A stretch of DNA of 26,695 nt from JAWLCQ01 sp041687095 (GTDB lineage Bacteria; Planctomycetota; Phycisphaerae; SM23-33), in NCBI GenBank assembly GCA_041687095.1, contig JAWLCQ010000054.1, positions 1 through 26,695 on the forward strand, written 5' to 3'. This document shows positions 7,394 to 14,541 of this stretch, piece after piece (the first letter of the stretch is position 1; every line of letters starts with the position of its first letter). Under the pieces are notes generated by a model, which saw only the letters and a program-made list of their open reading frames with translations, was not told where the DNA came from and searched no databases. The position numbers and the translations under genes were made by a program.

Positions 7394-9436
7394 CTACGGT
7401 TCGATCACCACGGCCGCGTGGATGTGGACGCGGTCGATCGTCGCCGTCAGCGTCCCGCCGGCGCCCTTTTTCGTCCACGACCAGTCCAGCCCCCCGTCCT
7501 CCAGCGCCAGGCGGACGTCCTTTGGTTCGCGGGCGAGGGGGAGGGTGATCTCGACGGGCCCGACGGGGGGGATCTCGTCGATGGCCCCGTTGTTGGGCTG
7601 GTTGGGGATGCCCGAGGAGCGGTTGACGAAGTGCAGGATCGCCGTTTCGCCCTTGCGGCGGGCGGTGAGGTCCAGGCACGTGGGGGCCTTCACGCGCAGG
7701 GGCATCTTCGGAGCGAGGGCCTGGACGATCTCACGAATGAACTCACGGTGCAGCGGGTAGCGGTTGTGCGCGAAGTTGCCGAAGACGTTGGCCGGGATGT
7801 ACGCCACGCGGCCCTTGCCGACGCGGTTGACGACCGCACAGGGGTTGGGCAGCAGGCGGTCGTCCAGGAAGGGCGACTTGCCCAGCGGGGCCAGCGGTTT
7901 GGCCGTCGTGCACTCCAGCAGCCGCCACGGGTCGCTGAACAGCGCCGCCGCCCCGTCCGCCCCGGGGACGTAGTAGGCCTTCTTCTCCTGCACCTCGACG
8001 CTGCGGGCGCCCAGGAACTCCTCCCCGAACCGCTCGAAGCTCCCCGCCCCCGTCACCAGCAGCCGCCCGCCCTGGCGGACGTAGGTCTTGAGGGCCTCGA
8101 CCATCTCCTCACTCATCGCGTCGCGCTCGGGGGCGACGATCAGCGGGAACTCGTTCAGCCGCCCGAGCAGCGCCCACTCGTCGAGGATGTCCACGCCCAG
8201 TTGGCACTCCAGCAGGGCGTACGTCGCGCCCTGCACGGGGCTCACGTCCACGTGCCACATGAGGTTCTTGCCCTGCGGGCGGGCGCGGACGTGCGTCTCG
8301 GAGTGCAGCACGGCCGCCATGGGCAGCGTCTCGGCGGACTGGCAGAGGGCGCGGCGCTTCTTGACGAACCGCCCCACCTCGCCGAGCCGCTTCTGCCGCC
8401 ACGGGATCAGCCGCCCGTCCCGCACCCCGCTGCCGTTCTCGTAGATCTGCACGTTGCCCCCGAACGCCAGCAGCACGGCCGCCTCCTGCTGGAGCATCTC
8501 CGGGGGCTTGGACACCCAGGGGCTCTCGGGCTTGCCCATCCCGTGCGACGCGTAGAACGCCCAGAGCATGATGTCCCAGGGCTTGCCGCGGGTGGAGAGG
8601 AATCGGGCCTCGCAGCGGGACTGGTCGAGGCCCCAGACCCAGGCGTTGTCCCCGCTGATCCAGTCGGTGGGCACGCGGGGCGCCCCCGGGTGGCGGAACG
8701 TCTGGAGCCAGTTGGAGCAGACCAGCACGCCGGGCTTGTGGTCGTGGACGGCCTGCACGTAGCGGGTGACGTACTCCTCGAAGCTGTCGAGCGTGAAGCT
8801 CCACCAGGCGGCCCAGTTCGGGTCGCTGACCTCGGTGGGCGGCTCGGCGATCCCGGTGCGGCGGGTGAATTCGGTGCGGCACTTGGGGCAGTAGCAGGGC
8901 TCGGCCGCCCAGAGGTCCCCGTCGATCCAGAACCCGTCGACCTTGTAGCGGTCGATGAGTTCGAGCATCTGGGGGATCATGAGTTTGTCGAGGTAATCGC
9001 TGCGGGGGCACATCTTGTCGTTGGTGGGCTTGCCCGCGTCGGAACCGAAGGGCGCCCCGACGGGTTTGCCGTCAGGGCCCGTGACCGCCCACTCAGGGTG
9101 CTTCTCACCGGCGGCCTTGTCCCAGATGCCCGAGTAGTGGCAGTGCAGGGGCAGGCCCAGCTTCCGCGTCACCGCCCGCCACTGCTTCAGCGCGTCCTTG
9201 ACCACCCCGGGGGAGACGGACGCGTCAGGGACCTGGCTGAACCAGCTCGTGTACCCCGCGTGCCCCTTGCAGTCGGTCTGCACGAAGTCCGGGCCCATGA
9301 GCTTGAGCATGGGGGCGAGGTCCTTCTCCCCGCACCGCTTGCCCAGTTCGGTGTCCTTGAGCCCGGCGTGCAGGTCGTAGTGCAGCCCGTAGTAGTACGT
9401 CTTCCCGTGCCACCGTCCGCGGTAGATGTCGGTCAT
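7394..9436 (-). CDS. Putative glycoside hydrolase, GHL6/trimerisation-domain type
   Basis: The 680-residue protein has no signal peptide and is predicted cytoplasmic. The N-terminal ~370 residues look like a TIM-barrel hydrolase of the fucosidase/GH42-like clans: HCHYSGIWD (98-106), DGFWIDGDLW (167-176) and a following CYCPKC (181-186). Asp and Glu positions near the DGFWIDGD strand are the likely catalytic area. From about 400 a flavodoxin-like domain resembling the beta-galactosidase trimerisation domain follows (FPLIVAPERDAMSEE, YVRQGGRLLVTGAGSF), then a beta-rich C-terminus. The start at 9436 is preceded by AAAGGACGA. The frame stays open upstream on this strand, but that part shows only repeat-derived and antisense sequence. 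Substrate is not predictable; alpha-L-fucosidase or beta-galactosidase-like action are candidates. Confidence 0.85.
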   Translation of the reverse strand: MTDIYRGRWHGKTYYYGLHYDLHAGLKDTELGKRCGEKDLAPMLKLMGPDFVQTDCKGHAGYTSWFSQVPDASVSPGVVKDALKQWRAVTRKLGLPLHCHYSGIWDKAAGEKHPEWAVTGPDGKPVGAPFGSDAGKPTNDKMCPRSDYLDKLMIPQMLELIDRYKVDGFWIDGDLWAAEPCYCPKCRTEFTRRTGIAEPPTEVSDPNWAAWWSFTLDSFEEYVTRYVQAVHDHKPGVLVCSNWLQTFRHPGAPRVPTDWISGDNAWVWGLDQSRCEARFLSTRGKPWDIMLWAFYASHGMGKPESPWVSKPPEMLQQEAAVLLAFGGNVQIYENGSGVRDGRLIPWRQKRLGEVGRFVKKRRALCQSAETLPMAAVLHSETHVRARPQGKNLMWHVDVSPVQGATYALLECQLGVDILDEWALLGRLNEFPLIVAPERDAMSEEMVEALKTYVRQGGRLLVTGAGSFERFGEEFLGARSVEVQEKKAYYVPGADGAAALFSDPWRLLECTTAKPLAPLGKSPFLDDRLLPNPCAVVNRVGKGRVAYIPANVFGNFAHNRYPLHREFIREIVQALAPKMPLRVKAPTCLDLTARRKGETAILHFVNRSSGIPNQPNNGAIDEIPPVGPVEITLPLAREPKDVRLALEDGGLDWSWTKKGAGGTLTATIDRVHIHAAVVIEP

Positions 9437-9814
9437 CGTTCGTCCTTTCGTCGTCGGGCTCTGCTGCGCCGCCGCAGAGGCGCAGAGCCGCAGAGGAGAG
9501 AGGGATTGGTCGCTCGCTCCCGTCGCTCTCCGCGACTCCCGGAACCGTGCGGAGTTGAGGTTTCTCGTCGCGGTTGTCCGTCGCGCGGGAGTTGTCCCCG
9601 AAGTGCGGGGCGAGTGCAAGGCGAAAAACGGGACGCGCAACGGACGCAAGAGGCGACGCTGCTCCCGCTTGCTTTCCCGCGTGTGTTCGGGCATAGAGGA
9701 ACGTGCATACATCACCGCGGGACCGCGGGAGTCGCGAGGCTTCGCCTCCTGTCGCCTCTGCGACCTCTGCGATCTCCGCGGTGAGATCGAAGCACCACAG
9801 GAGCTGCCCCAACC
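9437..9814. repeat. Divergent intergenic region with CTCTGCG inverted repeat
   Basis: This separates the divergent glycosidase and beta-helix genes and should carry both promoters, but none stands out. CGCAGAGGCGCAGAGCCGC (near 9473-9491) and CGCCTCTGCGACCTCTGCG (near 9753-9771) are reverse-complement arms about 260 bases apart. A solo relative of the right arm lies at 12201-12233. Inner words such as CTCCGCGACTCCCG and CGGGAGTCGCGAGG also pair. Confidence 0.75.
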
Positions 9815-11020
9815 ATGGCCACCGCCCGCCTCACCGTCGGAAGCGACGCCTGCGACGTTCCCGGGTTCACCAACGTCCGCATCCAGTTGGCCGTCGAGCG
9901 CGTCGCGGCGGCGGGCGGAGGGGTCGTCGAACTCAGCGAGGGGACCTTCGCGATGGCCGACTCGCTGCACCTGCGGAGCGGGGTGGCCGTCCGCGGACAG
10001 GGCGAGGCGACGGTCCTCCGCAAGAACCGCATGAAGCGGGCGAAGCTCATTTGCTTCCACGGGTACGGGCACGACGACCTGCTGGTGGACGATCCCGGGG
10101 CCTTCGAGGCCGGCGAGGGCGTGCTGATCCGCGACGAGCGGGCGTGGGCGTTCTACGAGTCGCAGGGCACGCTGCTGCGGCGGGAGGGCGACGTGTGGAC
10201 CGTCTCGCGTTCGCACGTGCATGACTACACGCCCGCGGCCAACGGGGACGCGCGGACGCTCTTCGCCGTCGTGTCAGCCATCGACGTGTGCGACGCGTCG
10301 GTCGAGGGGTTGCGGATCGACGGGAACCCCGCGGAGAACGACGCGATGAACGGCTGTCGCGGGGGCGGGTTCTTCGCCCACCGCTCGCGGCGAATCACTG
10401 CGCGCGGGATCGTCGTCCGCGACTACAGGGGCGACGGGTTCTCGTTCCAGACGTGCGACGACCTGACGCTGATCGGCTGCGTCGCGGAGAGATGCACGAG
10501 TACAGGCTTTCACCCGGGCTCGGGCTCGAACCGCTTCCACATCCGCTCCTGCGTGGGGCGGGACAACGGCAACTGCGGGCTGTTCTACTGCCTGCGGGTG
10601 CGATTCAGCGTGCTGGAGGACTGCGTCTTCGAGAACAACGCGGGGCACGGGGTGTCGGTGGGCTCGCGGGACAGCGACAACGTGAACCGCAACCTGGTGA
10701 TCCGCGGCAATCACGGCGTGGGCGCCTACATCCGCCGCTGCCCCCCCAACGACGAGCCGCACAACACGGTCTTCGAGCGCTGCGTCATCGAGCGCAACGG
10801 GGTGAAGGATACGGACCCGCAGATCCTCCTGCAGGGCCGCACGCGCGGGGTTCGGCTGATCGGCAATACCATCGTCCGCAATCCGCGCGGCCCGGCCATC
10901 CTGGTCCAGCCCGAGATGCCCGCGTTCGACCTGAAGGACAACGTCATCACCCCCGACGGTGACGATGCGGTCGTCCGCCTCGCGGGCGACCCCGACGCGG
11001 AGCATCCGACGGAGTTCTAG
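9815..11020 (+). CDS. Right-handed parallel beta-helix protein (pectate-lyase superfamily)
   Basis: The 401-residue product starts with a typical pectate-lyase-superfamily entry: TNVRIQLAVERVAAAGGGVV, then LSEGTFAMADSLHLRSGVAV RG-type turns at about residues 19-70. Many short coils of the PbH1 type follow (DGFSFQTCDDLTLIGC, FENNAGHGVSVGSRDSDN, NTVFERCVIERNGV, RLIGNTIVRNPRG). Proteins of this fold are polysaccharide lyases, epimerases or GH28-type hydrolases, but I cannot point to a diagnostic active site. No signal peptide is visible, which is unusual for a lyase and suggests cytoplasmic action or atypical export. AGGAG lies 11 bases before ATG 9815. It is divergent from the glycosidase and convergent with the GH43-like gene. 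Confidence 0.82.
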   Translation: MATARLTVGSDACDVPGFTNVRIQLAVERVAAAGGGVVELSEGTFAMADSLHLRSGVAVRGQGEATVLRKNRMKRAKLICFHGYGHDDLLVDDPGAFEAGEGVLIRDERAWAFYESQGTLLRREGDVWTVSRSHVHDYTPAANGDARTLFAVVSAIDVCDASVEGLRIDGNPAENDAMNGCRGGGFFAHRSRRITARGIVVRDYRGDGFSFQTCDDLTLIGCVAERCTSTGFHPGSGSNRFHIRSCVGRDNGNCGLFYCLRVRFSVLEDCVFENNAGHGVSVGSRDSDNVNRNLVIRGNHGVGAYIRRCPPNDEPHNTVFERCVIERNGVKDTDPQILLQGRTRGVRLIGNTIVRNPRGPAILVQPEMPAFDLKDNVITPDGDDAVVRLAGDPDAEHPTEF

Positions 11021-11130
11021 TCCACGAATTGCACAGTCCACGAATTGCACGAATTACACGAATGGGGAGTCCGCCAGCGCCCGCCGTTTCCCCTTCGTGT
11101 AATTCGTGCAATTCGTGGACTATTCGGGGA
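11021..11130. repeat. CACGAATTGCACGAATTAC inverted repeat between convergent genes
   Basis: The left arm (11021-11065) repeats TCCACGAATTGCAC and ends GAATTACACGAATGGGGA. The right arm (11090-11125) reads TCCCCTTCGTGTAATTCG then TGCAATTCGTGGACTATTC. The left arm begins at the base after the beta-helix stop, and the right arm continues into the 3' end of the convergent GH43-like gene, whose stop is part of the word CCACGAATAG. It is well placed as a bidirectional terminator. Confidence 0.9.
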
Positions 11131-12042
11131 CTATTCGTGGACTCCCCACGTGCAGTCGAAGCGTTCGAGGTACACCCAACCCTTGCGGCCTTGCTGGTTG
11201 AGGCCCCAGGCGATCTTCTTTCCGGGGTCGTCGTTGCGGTAGTGGTCCTCGCGGTAGGGTCCGGGGGCGCTGGGCGGGGTGGCGTTGGCCTGCTTGGTGA
11301 AGTGGATCCCGTCCGGGGCGTGCTGCACGGTGGCGCCCTCGGGGCCCACCGGGGCCATGATGGCCGTCACTCCCCCGCCGTCGGGGAACACGCACACCTC
11401 GTGCCCGCTGCCGACGACCGGGTTGCCCGCGTGCTTCACGAACGGGCCCGTGGGGCGATCCGCGATAGCGAGGCCCATCTTCGTCTGCCCGGGGGTGAGG
11501 CCCTTCTCCCGCCCCTTGTAGTACATCCAGTACTTCCCCCCGCGGACGATCAGGCATGCGTCATCCACGCGGTGGCTGTCGAAGTTGCCCACCGCCCCCG
11601 GGCGCAGCACCGGGTTGCCCTCGAACTTCGTCCACGGCCCGTTGGGATCGGTCGCCCACGCGACCCCGATGGCCGTGGGCGTCGCGTTCGGCCCCGCGTT
11701 GTCGTTGGTGAACGGTTCGGGCACGGCCGTGTAGTACAGCCAGTACTTCCCCTCCGCCACCAGCGTGGTGGGCGTGAAGACCCCATGCTCGTCGAACGCT
11801 CCGTTCGGGCCCTTGGGGATGGCCTCGCCGACCTCGGTCCACGCGATCCCGTCGGGGCTCGTGGCGTGCCAGACGCTCGCGGCGTACCCGGAGTAGTCGG
11901 CGGTGCTCCGGGAGTACCACACGTGGAAGGTCCCGTCGATGAGCAGCACGGGCGAGGGGTCGCGGCGGGAGACGCCCTCTTCGTAGGACAGGGCGTCGCG
12001 GTACTGGAAGGTGACGTGGAAGGGGTGGGTTGCGCTGGTCAT
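11131..12042 (-). CDS. GH43-like five-bladed beta-propeller glycosidase
   Basis: The 303-residue protein has no signal peptide. Repeated blade motifs typical of the GH43/GH32/GH130 fold include RRDPSPVLLIDGTFHVWYS (26-44), GKYWLYYTA, GVAWATDPNGPWTKFEGNPV, VDDACLIVRGGKYWMYYKG and GLAIADRPTGPF. The early Asp (D28) fits the catalytic base of GH43, and the E in GHEVCVFPDGGG is a candidate acid. The start at 12042 has AGGAGA nine bases upstream. Likely role: debranching or trimming of alpha-L-arabinosyl, xylosyl or galactosyl oligosaccharides in the cytoplasm, not provable here. The stop codon is embedded in the downstream repeat word. The glycosidase clan is well supported; the family number less so. 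Confidence 0.8.
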   Translation of the reverse strand: MTSATHPFHVTFQYRDALSYEEGVSRRDPSPVLLIDGTFHVWYSRSTADYSGYAASVWHATSPDGIAWTEVGEAIPKGPNGAFDEHGVFTPTTLVAEGKYWLYYTAVPEPFTNDNAGPNATPTAIGVAWATDPNGPWTKFEGNPVLRPGAVGNFDSHRVDDACLIVRGGKYWMYYKGREKGLTPGQTKMGLAIADRPTGPFVKHAGNPVVGSGHEVCVFPDGGGVTAIMAPVGPEGATVQHAPDGIHFTKQANATPPSAPGPYREDHYRNDDPGKKIAWGLNQQGRKGWVYLERFDCTWGVHE

Positions 12043-12091
12043 ATCGAGGTCTCCTGTGGAGGCGGGAATGATTTCTGCGTCAAGTGACGGG

Positions 12092-12164
12092 GGTGCCACG
12101 GCTGCGCCGTTCGCAGCCGTGTCCTTCCGATCCGCACGGCTGCAAACGGCGCAGCCGTGGCACC
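12092..12164. repeat. GGTGCCACGGCTGCGC inverted repeat, copy 1
   Basis: Two 30-base arms (12092-12121 and 12135-12164) are reverse complements with one mismatch, with a 13-base loop. Each arm also contains the internal palindrome GGCTGCGC-GCAGCC. The same element recurs at 20014-20086. It lies between the GH43-like start and the stop of the sulfatase, both on the minus strand. Confidence 0.92.
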
Positions 12165-12200
12165 CGGCAGACGGCAGACGGACGCTTCTCCTTCCCTTCT

Positions 12201-12233
12201 TCTCTCTGCGATCTCCGCGTCCTCCGCGGTGAA
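12201..12233. repeat. Solo CTCTGCGATCTCCGCG word
   Basis: CTCTCTGCGATCTCCGCG followed by CCTCCGCGGTGAAA matches the right arm at 9753-9786, but no complementary arm is present nearby. It ends 15 bases before the sulfatase stop. Confidence 0.7.
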
Positions 12234-12248
12234 ACCCGTCCGCCCCGG

Positions 12249-13808
12249 TCAATGCACCCCGTGCGCGAGCAGTTCGCGGAGCGGGTGCGGGTAGTCCTGC
12301 ATCACGATGCACTCCATCAGCCGGTCGCGGAGGTGCTGGCGGGTGCGGGCGAGGGCGGGATCGGCGAGGAGGTTGCGCTGCTCGTCGGGGTCGTCGATGA
12401 GGCGGAAGAGCTGCTCGCCCCCCCCGTTGGGGTACCACGTGTAGCGGTACTCCTTCGTGCGGACGGTCCGCGCCCAGCCGGTCGGGTCCACGGAGTTGAT
12501 GGAGTTGTAGCTCTCGCAGTACGCCTCCGTCCGCCAGTCGCCGGGCCGCTCCCCGCGGCACAGGGGCAGGAGCGAGCGGCCCGCCAGGACGGGGATCTCG
12601 GGACCGGTGAGCTTCAGGTAGTGTCCCTGCTTGGGCGGGTGCGGGGGGTGCAGCGTCGCCATGTCCAGCACGGTCGGGCACAGGTCCTCGAGCTGGACCA
12701 TTTCGTCGCACGTCGCCCCGCGCTGCAGGGCGGGCCCGGAGACGATCAGCGGGACGCGGATGCACGCGTCGTAGTGCTCCTCCTCCTTGCCCCGGAACCC
12801 GTGGTCGCCCAGGTGCTCCCCGTGATCGGCGAGCAGGACAATGTACGCGCCCTCCAGCCGTCCCGTCTCCTCCAGCACGCTCAGCACCCGCCCGAGCTGC
12901 GCGTCGAGGTGGGCGATGTCGGCGAAGTAGTACGGGCGGACGAGCGACCAGTCCAGGTCGCTGGGGGTCATGTTGTCCTTGAGGTACCGCGGGCCATGCG
13001 GGTCCTCGACCCACTCCGCCGGTGCAGGGGCGGGGATGCGGGAGGCGTCCACGAGGGGCAGGTACTCCGCGGGCGGGTAGAAGGGGCTGTGCGGCTGAAC
13101 GTAGCTCACGTGGGCGTGCAGGGGCGTGCCCGCGGGCGTTTCGCGGATGAACTGCTCGGCGTGGCGAGTGATCCACTCGGTCTGGGACAGTTCGGTGGGG
13201 ATGTGCAGCGGGGCGTAGCCCCACGTGGACTGCGGGTAGTCCCGCGTGCCCCACTCGAAGGAGCGGCGGATGGCGAGGATCCGCTCGCGGAGGTTTTCGC
13301 CGCTGGGCCCGTAGGCGGCGAACTCGGGCACGTCGACGGACCAGATCTGGGCGAGGGCGGCGTCGGCGTGCTGGGGGTGTTCGCGGAGGATCCAGTCCAG
13401 CCACTCGCCCCCGCGGGGGTCCTCGGTGTTGTGCACCACGTCGTAGCCGTACTCGCGGTAGTCGGGGTGCAGCCCGTGGAAGTGGGCGTGCAGATGGACC
13501 TTGCCCAGGGCCCCCGTGCGGTAGCCCGCCCGCTGCAGCGAGCGCATGAACGTCGGGAGGGCGGGGTCGAGTTCGTACCCGTTCTGCAGCACCCCGTGCT
13601 GCCGCGTCGTCATCCCCGTCGCCAGCGTCGCCCGCGCGGGGCAGCAGACGGGGTTGGAGGTGATGGCGTTGGTGAACGTCGTCCCGCGCTCCATGAGCCG
13701 CCGGAGGTTGGGAACGGGGCAGGCCCCGGCGAGGGCGGTGTCGGCCCAGCGGGCGGAGAGCTGGTCGAGCATGAAGAACACGATGTCGGGACGCTTCGGA
13801 TCGCTCAT
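12249..13808 (-). CDS. Type I sulfatase (Cys-type), cytoplasmic
   Basis: Type I sulfatases hydrolyse sulfate esters using a formylglycine made from Cys or Ser in C/S-x-P-x-R. Here the motif is CCPAR with the modified Cys at C55, within NPVCCPARATLATG. The N-terminal metal site MLDQ (13-16) and the later metal-binding ADHGEHLGDHG are present. The 519-residue length is normal. There is no signal peptide, so the substrate must be small or imported. GGGGAGG stands 7 bases before the start at 13808. No sulfatase-maturating enzyme (anSME or FGE) is encoded in the window and must be elsewhere if this enzyme is active. The substrate (sulfated sugar or other ester) is not predictable. It is upstream of the GH43-like gene on the same strand. 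Confidence 0.93.
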   Translation of the reverse strand: MSDPKRPDIVFFMLDQLSARWADTALAGACPVPNLRRLMERGTTFTNAITSNPVCCPARATLATGMTTRQHGVLQNGYELDPALPTFMRSLQRAGYRTGALGKVHLHAHFHGLHPDYREYGYDVVHNTEDPRGGEWLDWILREHPQHADAALAQIWSVDVPEFAAYGPSGENLRERILAIRRSFEWGTRDYPQSTWGYAPLHIPTELSQTEWITRHAEQFIRETPAGTPLHAHVSYVQPHSPFYPPAEYLPLVDASRIPAPAPAEWVEDPHGPRYLKDNMTPSDLDWSLVRPYYFADIAHLDAQLGRVLSVLEETGRLEGAYIVLLADHGEHLGDHGFRGKEEEHYDACIRVPLIVSGPALQRGATCDEMVQLEDLCPTVLDMATLHPPHPPKQGHYLKLTGPEIPVLAGRSLLPLCRGERPGDWRTEAYCESYNSINSVDPTGWARTVRTKEYRYTWYPNGGGEQLFRLIDDPDEQRNLLADPALARTRQHLRDRLMECIVMQDYPHPLRELLAHGVH

Positions 13809-14541
13809 GTTCGCCTCCCCGCGGCGAGTTCACGCTCCGCGGTCGAGGGAATGCTATGGAGCGAGGGGGCGGGGGGCAAGGCTCTATCCGGGATCGATCG
13901 GGGAGCAAAGGGTAAGCGGGGATGAACGCAGATGAACGCGGATGAGGAGAGAGCAGGGATGCAGGGGAGGGAGGGAGAGGCACTAGGGACTAGGGAATAG
14001 GCAATAGGCGGGGGGGCTCCTCTGGGCACAGGGCGGCACAGCCGCCGTGCGCGGCGGCGGCGTGGTCCTGAGCCTGTCGAAGGGCCGCCACGAAGGGCCC
14101 ACCGCCATCGCGCTTGCGCGAAGAATCCTATACCCTCCCGGACGCCGGGGGGCAGGAGACCTTGTCGTTACCCACATCTCGCCGTCCGGAGGGACGACAG
14201 GATCGCTAACGGGTTGATAGACAAAGGGTTGAGATCTTGCCCGTCAAGCGTCTGTTCGGAGGACGGGCTCTACCAACCCATGTACTACCAGTAGGTTGCA
14301 ACAATGTGGGTAAGGACAAGGGCAGGAGACCCCCGGCGCAGACCCATGGGGCGGATCAGGAGACCCCCGGCGCAGACGTTCACATTGTAAACCCTCTCAT
14401 CCCCTGCATCCCCTGTATCCCTGCCTCTCTTCTCATCCGCGTTCATCTGCGTTCATCCCCGCTATTCTTTGGGAGAAAGGTTGAAACCCCTCCATTCGGA
14501 CGGTCTAATCCCGCGCGACCCCGACAGCGAAAGGACCGCAC
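13809..14541. other. Repeat-rich non-coding block between divergent sulfatase and DUF4838 genes
   Basis: No gene is supported. Contents in order: GCGGGGATGAACGCAGATG words (13917-13950), TAGGGACTAGGGAATAGGC words (13981-14009), GGTCCTGAGCCTGTCGAAGG (14064-14083), a truncated end of the element found at 17052 and 17549 (14135-14161), and CCTTGTCGTTACCCACA (14161-14177), which pairs with TGTGGGTAAGGACAAGG (14305-14321). The 34-base-period words at 14323-14377 follow, then CCCCTGCATCCC to GCGTTCATCCCCGC (14401-14462), the reverse complement of 13917-13965. The arms nest, so most of the block could form one large cruciform. The promoters of both flanking genes must lie here, but none stands out. 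Confidence 0.75.
14323..14377. repeat. CAGGAGACCCCCGGCGCA direct repeat, 34-base period, copy 1
   Basis: CAGGAGACCCCCGGCGCA begins at 14323 and again at 14357, a spacing of 34 bases. Two further copies with the same 34-base spacing begin at 17702 and 17736 on the other side of the DUF4838 gene. Confidence 0.85.

Noticed and set aside
6815..9784. Long plus-strand frame opposite the glycosidase
   Set aside because: It mixes translated tandem repeats with an antisense shadow and shows no protein-family features.
9437..10222. Upstream extension of the minus-strand glycosidase
   Set aside because: It would run antisense to the beta-helix gene and through repeat words; the ribosome site next to 9436 supports the shorter start.
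12043..13983. Minus-strand frame running upstream of the GH43-like gene, opposite the sulfatase frame
   Set aside because: Another frame of the same strand encodes an intact sulfatase; this one is Arg/Pro/Ala-rich and has no motifs.
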